Assembly (NCBI GenBank): GCA_943736015.1
Contig: OX031059.1
Location: forward strand, 55,067,159 to 55,131,158
Origin: Tridacna crocea
Taxonomy: Eukaryota > Mollusca > Bivalvia > Cardiida > Cardiidae
Length of the DNA: 64,000 bases
Direction of reading: 5' to 3'
The notes beneath the pieces are model-generated. The model saw only the letters and a program-made list of their open reading frames with translations, made no database searches and had not been told where the DNA came from. The first letter of the stretch is position 1. Every line of letters begins with the position of its first letter. Below are positions 1 to 10,756 of the stretch, piece by piece. A program made the position numbers and the translations under genes.

Positions 1-201
1 TTGGTTTGTCAACATGTATTTCTACAAAAATTTTAGTTTTTATTCTCTGACATCTAAATACGTGTACTTAATGACAGAATAGCCGTTTCTTGTCTCTGGA
101 CTTGTCTTAATTTTTTTTTATTTACAATATGGAAAAGAGGGACAAAAAAGCCACACTTATTTCACAGAACAATAGCTCCAAGATAAGTCAGGGCTCTCTC
201 A

Positions 202-431
202 TTAACTCTTTACCAAACAACAAAATTTTAGACTAGTCCAAATTGAAAGCATTTGCAGATGACAAAATAAGCGTGAATCAAAAATTGAAATTTGATTTGG
301 GAAGGGTAGAAAACATTGTGGGAAAAGGAGAAAATGCTGGTTACCAGCATTTTCTCCTTTTCCCACGATGTTTTCAAAAGCTTTCTTTTGTTAGGGTCAT
401 TAAAAGTTGGGATTGTGTGGTAAAGAGTTAA
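202..431 (-). repeat. TTAA hairpin MITE, subfamily A
   Basis: Bounded by TTAA at both ends. The centre (about 317-366) is a 50-bp perfect hairpin from GTGGGAAAAGGAG to CTCCTTTTCCCAC with GGTTACC at the tip. Strand '-' is used here for copies that begin GACAAAATTTTAGACT-like; '+' begins with the CACACAATCCC-like end. Confidence 0.85.
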
Positions 432-505
432 ACCAACATGCAAGTTTCATGCAGTCCTTAAGGCTAAACTTTACCCGACTTTCATTTGATATTTCTTTTA
501 ACAAG

Positions 506-679
506 GCAAGTGATGAGACAAGACAGCAAACAAGAGAATATGAAGAGACTAAGAAGCAGATAGAGGAGGATGCTGACAGAGAAATTCTGGACATCAAAAA
601 TAAATACGAGAGAAGACTTCGTGATGAGGTGGAGGCTAAGATGAGACTGAAAGGAGAGACTGGCATTATGAAGAAAAAG
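506..679 (+). CDS. CFAP57: CFAP57 exon a (58 codons)
   Basis: Begins after AACAAG and ends AAAAAG before GTAGAT. It encodes a charged coiled-coil segment ending [10 protein letters not shown]. No earlier exon was recognised in 1-505. The 5' end is the least certain boundary because the reading frame stays open upstream. Confidence 0.75.
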
Positions 680-3600
680 GTAGATTAACCCTTTCCCAAA
701 TGATAAATTTTAGACTCTTCCAAACTCAAAAAGTTTGCAGACGACAATTTCAAATTTGATAAAAATGGCAGAAAGTTCTCTAAAAGGGTAGAAGACACTG
801 TGGGAAAAGGAGAAATTGCTCGTTACGAGCAATTTCTCCTTTTCCTACAGTGGTTTCAAAGGACGTGTACTGCAGACACGTAAAAACAAGGGCTTTTTTG
901 GGAAAGGGTTAATTATCAGAGAGAGAAAAAAAATATTTATGTAATAGAGTCTACATGTACGTAACTTTTGTAAATATATTGTAGGAAAAGTAGTTGATTG
1001 TTGCCTTTTACAAAAATGTTACGGATGATGTTAGAGAGTTTTAATCATCATTTTACAGATGCTAGTAATGGCGTTGAATTACCCATTATGCTGCAAATTT
1101 ACCTTTTGTAATCCCTACACTTGACAGCTTTGAAAACAATGTCCTCTTACATTGTTGTGAAATGTAGTTTTATTTTTCTTTCAGTCAAACAGTTGTTCCT
1201 CATGTAGTTTTCAAGTTTTTAACTCTTTACAACACAAGGGTAATTTTAGACCAGTCCCAATTCAAAGCATTTGCAGACTGCAAAATATATACCTCAAATG
1301 ATAATGTTTGTCTTTTGATAGGGTAGAAAACATTGTTGCAAAAGGAGAAAATGCTGGTAACCAGCATTTTCTCCTTTTCCTGCAATGTTTTCAAAAGGCT
1401 TCTCTCTCAGGGTCATTAAAAGGAGGGATTGCGTGGTTAGGAGTTAATTGATTGGAAATCAAGCTGTGTAGTAAAATATGTTTGTCTTTTTTAACAGTTT
1501 ACCAGTCTGCAGAAGGAGATCGATGATCATAAGGAAGAAATCAAGAAATACCAAGCTGAAACAACTAAACTTCAAAATATCATTAAAAACTTGGAAAAAG
1601 ATATTCAAGGGTTGAAGAAAGAAATTCAAGAAAGAGATGATACAATCCAAGACAAAGTAGAGTATTTTTTTTTTTGTTCCAGTCTTTAGACCCTCATAGC
1701 GCCAGGCATGATATCATTGGCTATATGCATTCATCCTTTTTCTGCTAAGTTCAATGAAAATCTCATATCAATGGTAAAAATCAAAATAATGCTATCTTAT
1801 ACTTACCCTTTTGGAGAAAATCAGTCTAAAATTTGTCATTTGGTACAGAGTTAAATATTGACACACCTGCTGTCATGCTAAGTTGCTATTTTTCAATAGT
1901 TAGCGGGTAAGAGGTAAGAGGTTGTCTTGGCTGCCAGCTAAGGCATCTGAGTGTTGAAGAAAGCCAAATTGTAGTGTAAAATGGTTAACTGTAAAACCAG
2001 TAAGAGAGACCCTCGGTATACCCATCACTTATTATGAAAGATTCCATAATCAGTCTAGATATTCTTGAGTTTTAATCTATCAGCATTCATATGCTTTTTC
2101 ATAGTGTGAGTCAAGAGACTTTGTATAGTTTTACAGTCAGATAGTTTATCAGATATTGTAAAAAAGTAGCATTGAAAATTGCAACCTTTCAGTCTTTATC
2201 ACTGGTGGAATGAGTCCATTTATGATTAACAACAATCCCTGGGTTTTACAGGTCAGGAATAGAAGCCTTTTGAAAACATTGTGGGAACAGGAGAAAATGC
2301 TGGTAACCAGCATTTTCCCCTTTTCCCACAATGTTTTCTACTCTATCATATAGAAAATCATCTTTTTAGCAACTATCAATTTGTCATCTGCGAAATGCTT
2401 TCAGTTTGGTCTGGTCCAAAATTTGCCATTTTGGAAAGGGTTAAGAGATTAGAGATAGTGGGAGCGAGTCTGTGCTCCTTTGCATACTTAATTGTATAGA
2501 AGTAAGTCTTGTGTATCTATAGGCACAGCTCCATAATTTCATTTTCATAAGTCCAAAAGTAGCCAGCTAAACAGCTTTCTCTTCATCAATCTTACAGGAA
2601 AAGCGTATCTATGATTTGAAGAAAAAGAATCAGGAACTTGAGAAATTCAAATTTGTGCTGGATTACAAAATCAAAGAATTGAAGAAACAGATTGAACCAA
2701 GAGAGACAGACATCAAGAACATGAAAGAGCAAATACAAGAAGTGAGTAGTCAGCCATCTTTTGGGAGGGTACAATTAATCCTTCACAACACAATCCCGAC
2801 TTTTAACGACCCTGAGCAAGAAGTCTTTGGAAAACATTATGGGAAAAGGAGAAAATGCTGGTAACCAACATTTTCTCCTTTTTCCGCAATGTTTTATACC
2901 CTCTGGAAGACAACTTCATGTTGCGAGTTAGGTTAAATTTGTCGTCTGCAAATCCTTTCAATTTGGACAAGTCTGAAATTTTGGTTTTTTGTAAAGAGTA
3001 AATGTTTTACAGCTTTTTTGTATGAAGATGTCTTGTAACTGCAAGAATGGAATTGAAAGTGTGATTCAGCAGATATGCAACTATAGACTAATTTTTGCAA
3101 AACAGTATGTGGCTAAATTTCTTCAGTGCCCAAATTCATAAAAATGCAATGTGCTAGCCTCTTTACCACACAGGCAATTTGTAGACTAGTCCAAGTTCAA
3201 AGGCGAATTGACAACAAACTGTGGCAAAAAAAAAATGGTATTTGTATCAGAAATTGTAGAAAACACTGTTGGAAAGGGAGAAAATGCTGATGACCAGCAT
3301 TTTCTCCTTTTACTATAATGTTTTCAAAAGCCTATGTCATAAGTGTGGTTTTAAGTTAGAATGTGTTGTAATGAGCTTAGAAAAAAGAAAGGTCCATAAT
3401 TATAATATGTTCAGTAGTATGAAATTAATATTGTGTAAGTGGAAATTTTTGTGATTTGGATTTCTTTTTAATTTGCAAACTTGAAAAATTCTCTTCTTTT
3501 CTGTTTGCAAGTGTACCAACAAATAACAAGTGTCTTGTTTGAATTTGCAAGTATTTCCATACACAAAATGGCTGTAATTGGCAGTGATGATATCTTTTAA

Positions 3601-6600
3601 CATGCGTATATATCCATAGATACAGTATATGACATTGAAGAAAAGCTGATTGTCCTGTTTAGCAATTATAATTTTCTATTTTGTAGATGGAAAGTGAGTT
3701 AGACAGATTCGATAAGCTGAACACACAATTAGAGCTGAACATCACAGAGCTTAGACAGAAACTGAAAGCAACTGATAAGGAAATGCATCAAGAAAGGCAG
3801 AGGGTAAGTCAATTCTCTTTCTATTCAGTTGTTTTATTTTTTATATCAAGTTGTCAGCAATTCCACATAGGGTTTGAGAATCATCCTTTGCCTTAAAAAA
3901 AATCTAAAAGGCACCTTCTATAAATGTACATGTATTAAAATTTTTATAAAAAAACAAAGAAATGTGACTTTTATACAATTTTTCTTTTGTAACATGTTTT
4001 CACTTCTATCAGCCCTGACTCATATTGACTACCCTTATTTTACAAGAACTTTTTCCAAGTCATCTGTTGCAAGTTTGCTGGATGAGGTTATATGTTAAAA
4101 AGATATATCTTTAAATTAGTTTAAAAAAATATTTAGAGATAAGAAAATAATTATGCAAAAATTGCTTGTTTTGTAAGGTTTTGATTCAAACACTGTATGC
4201 TGATAATTTAAACTACATTCTGCTTGTGCAAAAACTGATTATTTTTCTGTATCATTTTTGATATTTTTAAGGTGCGTGACAAGGAGGCTGTAGTGAAGAG
4301 ATTCAAGACAGACTTACATAACTGTGTGGGTTATATACAAGATCCAAAGATGTTAAAGGAAAGCATTAAAGCCCTCTATCAGAAACATGTTCAGGAAGAT
4401 ATTGTAAGATTTTTCTCCTATCTAACCCCTTACCTGATAATTCTGAGTTTTAATGATTCTTAGACAGAGATCTGTTGAAAGTTTTGAAGGAGTAAACAGC
4501 ATTTTCTCCATTTCCCACAATGTTTTGTACCCTTACATAGAGCTTCCATTCAATTGCATGGTTTGGTTTGTATTGGAGTTTAATGCCATTTTAAGAGCTT
4601 CAGTCAAATCATGGCAATCGGTGATGTGTTTCCTGGCTTTCTCACAACAGTACTGACACAACTTTCTTTCCAGAGCACGGGCTACTTTTCTCACAAACAT
4701 CAAAGGTGAAAGGCAAAATGAAAGTTTGCTGCAACCAGATATTGAACCTGCAAGCTCAAGGTCACAAGTCAGATACGCTAACCACTCACTACCTGACCAG
4801 ACAGATATTTTCCTTTTTGAAAAATCTAGAACTTATTTGAGAAAGGATGAGAATATTTGACAATTTGTAATCAGAGTGCATAAAAGTGGGTTTTTTTGTA
4901 AATAAAGAACTTACATAGTCTGATTGCAGTTGAAAACCATTTAAATTTTCCCATAGAATGCCAAAAAAGAAATTATAAGTAAGTTCATCCACCTACCAGC
5001 ATTTTCTCCTTGTCCAACAATGTATTGTACTGTTACAAAATCCGATCCAAAATTTAACTCATTACCACACAATCCTGACTTTTAACGACCCTTTATAAAA
5101 CAGCCTTTTGAAAACAATTTGGGAAAAGGAGAAAATGCTGGTAACCAGCATTTTCTCCTTTTCCCAAATTGTTTTCCATCCTTCCCAAAACAAATTTCAA
5201 TTTTTCAGTGACATTTAATTTTTCGTCTGCATATGCTTTCAATTTGGACAAGTCTAAAATTTTGTCATGTTGTAAAGAGTTGAACTATTTTAATTTGTCC
5301 TTTGCAAATGCTGTGGACTCGGACAAGTCCAACAGATTGTTGTCTGGTCCAGGTTTAAAAGGTTAAGAGTCCTAAAATGTATGAGGGTTACAACATTTGA
5401 CATTTTTCTGCCACAGAGGCTACATGTAGCAACCATTCTGCATATTTTCTTATCCTAAGCTCCAAGACTTAACCATTTTGATTGGCTGAGGGAAAATGTC
5501 TGCTTATTGTTATATTTCACCCAACAGTAACCTATTGCCACAAAGTTGTATGATTTATTTCTTTATATCTGTTGATGTACAGAACTTGATAATCACATGA
5601 TGGAAAAAAATAACAGAAATAGTTTGCTAATTGCTTTTAGCCATTTTGCAGTAAATGTGACACTTTTTTTACAGACTGAATCAGCTAGTGTAGATGCAGA
5701 TATACAGAAAGAATACGCTAGACAAAGAGAACATCTAGAAAGATCTGTTGCATCTTTGAGGAAAAAGTTGGCCAAAGATTCTGAAATCCACAGGGCTGAT
5801 AATGTCAGAATCATGCAGGTTTGTATTTTTTACATATGTATACCGACCCTTATATGGCTTGCAACATGCGAAAAGGGGCATTCTGACATCTGCGTAAACT
5901 GTCATCTCGGATCAGGCTAATCCAAGATGACGCTTTCCGTTTTTATGTCATTTTCTGCTTTGAGCATGTCCACTGTAGCACAAAATCTAGTGTAGTCGTA
6001 AAGTGCCGTCTCGGATTAGCCTGCGCAGACTGCGCAGGCTGATCTGAGGCGACACTTTACGCAAATGTCCGAATGCCCCTTTTAGCATGTTGCAAGCCCT
6101 ATATTCATTCTTTACCAAAGGAAGAAATCTAAAGCTTGTCCAAAATTGAAAGCATTTGCAAATGATATTGTAAATGTTACTCAAAGATGAAATACGTCTT
6201 TGAAAGGGTAGAAAAAATTGTGAGAAAAGATGAAAATGCTGGTTACCAGCATTTTCTTCTTTTCCCACAATGTCTTCAAAAGTCTTTCATCTAAGGTTTG
6301 TTAAAACACTGGATTATTTAGTAAAAGGTTAGAGAAATTTTAACAATATACTTATGTAAAATGTTATCACAGCAGACAACTTTCTTTAATTCCCAGTGGG
6401 CAAGCTATGATAACACTGGCAATAGCAGAAATCATTAGTAATAAGCAATTTTTTATTTTGCCTCATAATTTTACTGACGTACATATAAAAAAATTAGTTC
6501 AAGTTGATGATCTTTACATTACAATGGTGCTGTATGATTTCGTCCTTTGATCTTTTTCGAAACAATCTTGAGGTTTAACTATCTTTAGAGGCCTTTTGAA

Positions 6601-7200
6601 AACATAGTTGGAAATATAGCTGGTATCCTGCATTTTCTACTTCTCCCACATTGTTTTCAACACTGTGAAGCAAGTTCATTTCACTTGTACAATTTCAGAT
6701 TTGAGGTGTGCACAAGGTTTGAATTTGACAGAGTCTAAAATTCTTTATTGTTATTGTCATTATTTGTTTAAAATTTATTAGCCACATTTGATTCATTCTC
6801 TTTAAATAGTCGTAAATCTGGGTGGTTCCCAGATTTTTTTACTCGATAAATAATTGACTAATAAGCTGAAATCTTCATTCAACAGGAGAATGTTTCACTG
6901 ATCAAAGAAATCAATGATTTGAGACGAGAATTGAAGATTGCACGTACAACAATTCATGATCTAGAGGCTGCAGTCAAGCAATATACAAAGAGGACAGGTG
7001 GTGATACAACTGATGTTTTTGCTGTCATGATGAGAGCCCCTCATGCATTGGCTGAAAATGAAATGGAAGAAAAGAATAAAGTCATCGAAATGCAGAGATT
7101 TGAAATCAGGCGTCTAAGAAATGAACTAGAAAATGGAGGCTCAAGACCGTCCTCCTCCAGTAAACTGCAACCTATACCTGCTGTAGAATCTACTGCATAA
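506..7200 (+). CDS. CFAP57: CFAP57 (WDR65), C-terminal seven exons, gene partial at left edge
   Basis: Cilia- and flagella-associated protein 57 is an axonemal protein with N-terminal WD repeats and a long C-terminal coiled coil; it is linked to inner dynein arm assembly in cilia. Coding exons are 506-679, 1498-1656, 2598-2741, 3687-3803, 4272-4403, 5675-5818 and 6886-7200. All join at phase 0 with GT-AG introns and give 394 codons plus TAA. The protein is rich in Glu, Lys, Arg and Leu in a coiled-coil pattern. Segments such as [50 protein letters not shown] and [10 protein letters not shown] match my memory of vertebrate CFAP57 closely. The WD-repeat part is missing only because it lies upstream of the window. 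Introns 1-6 contain TTAA hairpin MITEs, a SINE and another hairpin element. Identity is well supported; exon ends are read by eye. Confidence 0.9.
685..912 (-). repeat. TTAA hairpin MITE, subfamily B
   Basis: TTAA at both ends. The stem tip is AAATTGCTCG/TTACGAGCAATTT instead of AAAATGCTGG. It starts only five bases into CFAP57 intron a (donor at 680). Confidence 0.85.
1219..1447 (-). repeat. TTAA hairpin MITE, subfamily A
   Basis: TTAA ends and an intact hairpin, in the same CFAP57 intron as the copy at 685. Confidence 0.85.
1498..1656 (+). CDS. CFAP57: CFAP57 exon b (53 codons)
   Basis: Acceptor TTTTTTAACAG, donor AAA before GTAGAG. It encodes [18 protein letters not shown] through [13 protein letters not shown], an uninterrupted heptad-type coiled coil. 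Confidence 0.9.
1812..1855 (+). repeat. TTAA MITE end fragment
   Basis: Only the terminal CTAAAATTTGTC...GAGTTAA end is present. Confidence 0.4.
2226..2444 (+). repeat. TTAA hairpin MITE, subfamily A
   Basis: TTAA ends; hairpin with two mismatches (GGGAACAGG, TTTCCCC). Confidence 0.8.
2598..2741 (+). CDS. CFAP57: CFAP57 exon c (48 codons)
   Basis: Acceptor CTTACAG, donor GAA before GTGAGT. It encodes [17 protein letters not shown] through MKEQIQE, the most conserved part of the coiled coil. A TTAA MITE starts 34 bp after the donor. Confidence 0.92.
2775..3001 (+). repeat. TTAA hairpin MITE, subfamily A
   Basis: Left end TTAATCCTTCACAACACAATC; the right end has decayed to AGAGTAAA. It starts 34 bp after CFAP57 exon c. 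Confidence 0.75.
3159..3376 (-). repeat. TTAA hairpin MITE, decayed
   Basis: Hairpin GGGAGAAAATGCTGATGACC is partly mismatched; the ends have lost TTAA. Confidence 0.6.
3687..3803 (+). CDS. CFAP57: CFAP57 exon d (39 codons)
   Basis: Acceptor TTTTGTAG, donor AGG before GTAAGT. It encodes [14 protein letters not shown] through HQERQR. Confidence 0.9.
4272..4403 (+). CDS. CFAP57: CFAP57 exon e (44 codons)
   Basis: Acceptor TTTTTAAG, donor ATT before GTAAGA. It encodes [18 protein letters not shown] and a following [18 protein letters not shown] segment, strongly like CFAP57. The first codon is GTG, read as internal Val rather than a start. Confidence 0.9.
4453..4545. repeat. TTAA MITE fragment
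   Basis: One hairpin arm (CAGCATTTTCTCC...CCCACAATG) and part of a flank. Confidence 0.5.
4560..4803 (-). repeat. tRNA-derived SINE
   Basis: The reverse complement of 4735-4803 reads as a tRNA-like head (GTGGTTAGCG A-box-like, GGTTCAATA B-box-like). It is followed by the body shared with 56121 and 35975 (ACTTTCTTTCC, GCCAGGAAACACAT on the SINE strand) and ends in a CCAATACAAACC tail. Confidence 0.65.
4989..5030. repeat. TTAA MITE fragment
   Basis: Single hairpin arm CCAGCATTTTCTCC with the adjoining CAACAATGT. Confidence 0.4.
5054..5283 (+). repeat. TTAA hairpin MITE, subfamily A
   Basis: TTAA left, GTTGAA right. The stem ATTTGGGAAAAGG pairs with CCTTTTCCCAAAT, so the usual GTGGG has changed in both arms together. 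Confidence 0.8.
5675..5818 (+). CDS. CFAP57: CFAP57 exon f (48 codons)
   Basis: Acceptor TTTTTACAG, donor CAG before GTTTGT. It encodes a segment with [18 protein letters not shown] and ending DNVRIMQ. Confidence 0.9.
5850..6104. repeat. GCAACAYGCGAAAAGGGGC hairpin element, copy 1
   Basis: The ends are inverted: ATATGGCTTGCAACATGCG left and its near-complement right. The inner part has a GCCTGCGCAGACTGCGCAGGC hairpin-like core, split by mismatches. It lies 32 bp after CFAP57 exon f. Confidence 0.75.
6106..6330 (-). repeat. TTAA hairpin MITE, decayed
   Basis: Hairpin GAAAATGCTGGTTACCAGC intact; terminal TTAA lost. Confidence 0.65.
6582..6760 (+). repeat. TTAA hairpin MITE, decayed
   Basis: GCCTTTTGAAAACAT and TTCTCCCACATTGTTTTC flanks remain around a degraded stem. 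Confidence 0.45.
6886..7200 (+). CDS. CFAP57: CFAP57 last exon (104 codons and stop)
   Basis: Acceptor TTCAACAG; the exon runs to TAA at 7198-7200. It encodes [19 protein letters not shown] and a second helix [15 protein letters not shown], followed by a Ser/Pro-rich tail. This is the conserved C-terminal end of the family. Confidence 0.92.
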   Translation, partial: ENVSLIKEINDLRRELKIARTTIHDLEAAVKQYTKRTGGDTTDVFAVMMRAPHALAENEMEEKNKVIEMQRFEIRRLRNELENGGSRPSSSSKLQPIPAVESTA

Positions 7201-7442
7201 AGTGCGGAGACTTCCATATTGAGTGATTTGTTACATTCTTTAGATTCATTGTTTACATTCCTTCTGTTGTTACGCCTTACTGTTACTGCTTAATTTGACT
7301 TTTCTACAGAAAATTTTTTGATGTAACATTGTAAAAAAGATTATTTACAAGATGGGTTACAAACTGACAAGCAATGCTACAGACCTGATGCATTCCATTC
7401 TTTTTACAAAAAGATTAATTTTGTAATTATTATGTAGAGTGT

Positions 7443-7448
7443 AATAAA
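7443..7448 (+). terminator. CFAP57 poly(A) signal candidate
   Basis: AATAAA lies 243 bp after the CFAP57 stop codon, in AT-rich sequence. It is the first canonical hexamer I saw on this strand, so a 3' UTR of about 260 bp is likely. Confidence 0.55.
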
Positions 7449-7567
7449 AAGTGAAAAAGAACTTGTTCATACTCATTATATGTTGTACTTTTATAAATGG
7501 AAGTCATATCTCTAACAACAAAAGACACTAACAAATGTTTAACTCAAGAAACAGTTTTCTTTGTATG

Positions 7568-7796
7568 TTAACTCATTACCAGACGACAAAATTTTAGACT
7601 TGTCCAAATTGAAAGCATTTGCAGACGACAAAATAAAAGTGACTGAAAATTTGAAATTTGTTTTGTGAAGGGTAGAAAACATTTTGGGAAAAGGAGAAAA
7701 TGCTGGTTACCAGCATTTTCTCCTTTTCCCACAATGTTTTCTAAAGGCTTCTTTCTCAGGGGCATCAAAAGTAGAGATTGTGTGGTAATGGGTTAA
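7568..7796 (-). repeat. TTAA hairpin MITE, subfamily A, left copy of a tandem duplication
   Basis: Clean TTAA ends; strong hairpin. Together with about 90 bp of left flank it is duplicated at 7797-8113. Confidence 0.88.
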
Positions 7797-7884
7797 ATGT
7801 TGTACTTTTATAACTAGAAGTCATATTTCTAACAACAAAAGTCACTAACAAATGTATAACTCAAGAAACAGTTTTCTTTGTATG

Positions 7885-8113
7885 TTAACTCATTACCAGA
7901 CGACAAGATTTTAGACTTGTCCAAATTGAAAGCATTTGCAGATGACAAAATAAAAGTGACTGAAAAATTGAAATTTGTTTTGTGAAGGGTAGAAAACATA
8001 GTGGGAAAAGGAGAAAATGCTGGTTACCAGCATTTTCTTCTTTTCCCACAATGTTTTCTAAAGGCTTTTTTCTCAGGGGCATCAAAAGTAGGGACTGTGT
8101 GGTAATGGGTTAA
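7885..8113 (-). repeat. TTAA hairpin MITE, subfamily A, right copy of a tandem duplication
   Basis: Nearly identical to 7568-7796 in both element and left flank. Confidence 0.88.
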
Positions 8114-8432
8114 AGTTTGGTTGCAGCACTTGATGCAAACAACAGACTGGTATTTGTGATTCAATAGCAAACCTTCAATTCCACCTTATACATAAATCCA
8201 AAAGTTAACACCCTATACTGGTTGATCTTTAGTGTGTAGCCAGGCTGAAGCTTGGATTTAAACATCAACTCCTGAGCGTGCAGCATTTCACTGAAAAATC
8301 AGGAAATATAAAGCAGAACATGTGGAAGCTCTGCCTGTGCCTTAGATTTTGGCCTTATCATTTATATCTCTTGCTATGCAACATCTTACTTGCATATTGC
8401 AAGCTAGATATGAGAGTGGCAATCATGCTCCT

Positions 8433-8652
8433 TTAACTCATTACCAAACGACAAAGTTTTAGGTTTGTCCAAATCAAAAGCATTTGCAGACAACAAAATA
8501 AAAGTGACTGAAATTTGTTGTGTGAAGAGTAGAAAACATTGCAGGAAAAGGCAAAAATGCTGGTTGCCATCATTTTCTCCTTTTCCCATGATTTTTCTAG
8601 AGGCTTCTTTCTCGGGGTCGTCAAAAGTAGGGATTGTGTGATAATGGGTTTA
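8433..8652 (-). repeat. TTAA hairpin MITE, subfamily A
   Basis: Left TTAA; right end GGGTTTAC. Hairpin with several mismatches (GGTTGCC tip). Confidence 0.75.
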
Positions 8653-8689
8653 CAGGACATGATGTAAGACGCCTAATATAGCCTTTCTA

Positions 8690-9150
8690 TGGACTATAAC
8701 AAGTCCAAGCAATGTACTTTCCTTGATTGAGGCATCTTGCAACTGTTGGTCGCAGGATTGGTCTGGTCCTGGACAAGATCATAAGACGGTTTCTTCCCTT
8801 AACCCTTTCCCAAACAAGCCCTTGTTTTTACGTGTCTGCAGTACAAGTCTTTTGAAAACACTGTGGGAAAAGCAGAAATTGCTCATAACGAGCAATTTCT
8901 CCTTTTCCCACAGTGTTTTCTGCCCATTCAGATAATTTTCTGCCATTGTTATGAAAGTCAGGGTTGTTAAAAGTAGGGATTGTGTGATAATTGGTTAAAG
9001 AGAAGATGGCGTATTGTGCAGGACCAGACCCATCTTATGACAAGTAGTTTCAAGATGCATCAATCAAGAAAAATATATTGCTGTGCTCTACCTAGAGCAC
9101 TGAAGGCAAGCAACAGTCTATGACAAGTCACATCTAGTGTAGTGGTTTAT
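8690..9150. repeat. Foldback repeat with a MITE at its apex
   Basis: CTTGATTGAGGCATCTTGCAA and GGTCTGGTCCTG on the left are repeated inverted on the right (CAGGACCAGACC, AAGATGCATCAATCAAG). The TTAA MITE 8799-8998 occupies the middle. Confidence 0.65.
8799..8998. repeat. TTAA hairpin MITE, subfamily B with two like ends
   Basis: TTAA both sides; stem tip AAATTGCTC. Both outer ends are of the '+ start' type: CCCAAACAAGCCC left, and GTAGGGATTGTGTG inverted on the right. This suggests a recombinant copy. Confidence 0.7.
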
Positions 9151-9230
9151 TCTCTGGGTTTATCAATGTCCAAACTCTGTAACACTCAGTACTGGTTGAA
9201 GTCATTTTGCACATACTGGTATATTCTTCA

Positions 9231-9500
9231 CCACAAACGAAATTTTACACTCTTCCCAATCGAAAGCAGTTAGAGATGAGGAAAAATATTTGGTTCAGCA
9301 GTAATATTAATCATTGAAAGGGTGGAAAATCTTGTGGGGAAAGGAGGAAATGCTAGTTTCCAGCATTTTCTCCTTTTTGTACAATGTTGTAAAAAGTTAC
9401 ATTGTCGTCCTCATGGCTGTCAACCCACAGGCTGTGTTTTTTTCATTTTTGCACAATGTTTCTAAAAGCTGCAACTCATGGTCATTAAACCAATTGTTTA
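9231..9500 (-). repeat. TTAA hairpin MITE, decayed
   Basis: GGGGAAAGGAGGAAATGCTAG and CAGCATTTTCTCC still pair in part; flanks weakly recognisable. Confidence 0.5.
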
Positions 9501-9549
9501 AACCTATTCACATAAAGGAGGTAAAATTATGTGACTTTTTAAAACAATC

Positions 9550-10750
9550 TTGAAAACTTTTGACACTCTAATGAATACATTCACAAACCTTGTGTAAGAA
9601 GCAGCTGCTGAATTCCCTCGGACTACTGTAAGACAAAACTAGCCAAATCTCACTGCTTTGATTGAGAAGACATAGACTTCATGAGCATTACACACAAAAT
9701 GTCTGTAGTCAAAGGTAGAGAATTCTTCAATATCTCGGCACAGGTATCTTTTGCACATCTACAGGTTTTGGGTGACAATAGCTTGTGAAATGTGAAAATA
9801 GAGTCACACTACAAATTTACCAGTAAGTAAAAAGGCTAATTCGAATGTAACCCGAAAAATGCTAGTTTTGTATAGACTGAATATATAATAGACTGAATTT
9901 AGGTCCATGACATATTTTGGCTATGGTCAACCCACACCACAAATGATTCAGACAACACCGTATACTTGTTACAACTTTCTGTAGTGCAGAAAACATGTTG
10001 AAAGACTAGAGCATTGCATGACATCCTCCTTTTTTTGAATTTCATATAAGACATATAAACATATAATTACAAATACTGACAGGCTTACCTATTTAAGGAT
10101 TGTTTTTCAGCTGACATCTTCAGAAACTGAAAACCAACACATTTTCTTGTCCGAGCCATTGGTTCTAAATATGAAGTTTCCTACCAGTACGTTTTGGAAT
10201 AAAAAATCACAGGTGACTTGAAGGTTGTAACATGTAAAGCTTTCTGTCTGTTTGTATTGATTTCAATGCCATTTTCAACACAATTCAGTTACGTCACATG
10301 TACAGCAACCATTACCCCTAGCCATATTTCTCTAAAGTTTCTTTCACCAGTTCTTCACACAGTATTCTTTCAACGCCACTGGCAGTTTTCCCACATGAAA
10401 ATCATCAGAACAATATTCAGTGGCGAGAGAGAAATGAATTCTTTCACAATGCTCGGAGAGAAATTGGCCGAGCTGATAATGGAACCAGTGAACCCTTGAT
10501 TTCAAGGCCTGTATGTTTGTGGCTGAGCTACTTGGCTTGGCAACTATAACTTGATGGGTTCCCTACTTATTGATCTCCTACCAGAAATCCAAACTTATTT
10601 AAGGCAATTTCACTGCATTTGAAAGGTGTTGCTGAATGTCATACATAATTACATTGCTGAATGTCATACATAATTACATGTAACATCACCATATTTTCAT
10701 CCAAGTCCATGTGACTATTTCTATCCCACTTGCAAGAGAATGTGCTTGCA
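9550..10750. other. No gene recognised
   Basis: Ordinary AT-rich sequence. A short direct repeat TTGCTGAATGTCATACATAA occurs twice at about 10629-10675. The 93-codon open frame at 10218-10499 has no recognisable similarity. Confidence 0.5.
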
Positions 10751-10756
10751 GGTATT

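Larger units (their letters stand above)
7480..8113. repeat. Tandem duplication of about 317 bp (flank plus MITE)
   Basis: Unit 7480-7796 repeats as 7797-8113. The shared flank includes ATGTTGTACTTTTATAA and AGAAACAGTTTTCTTTGTAT. Confidence 0.85.
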
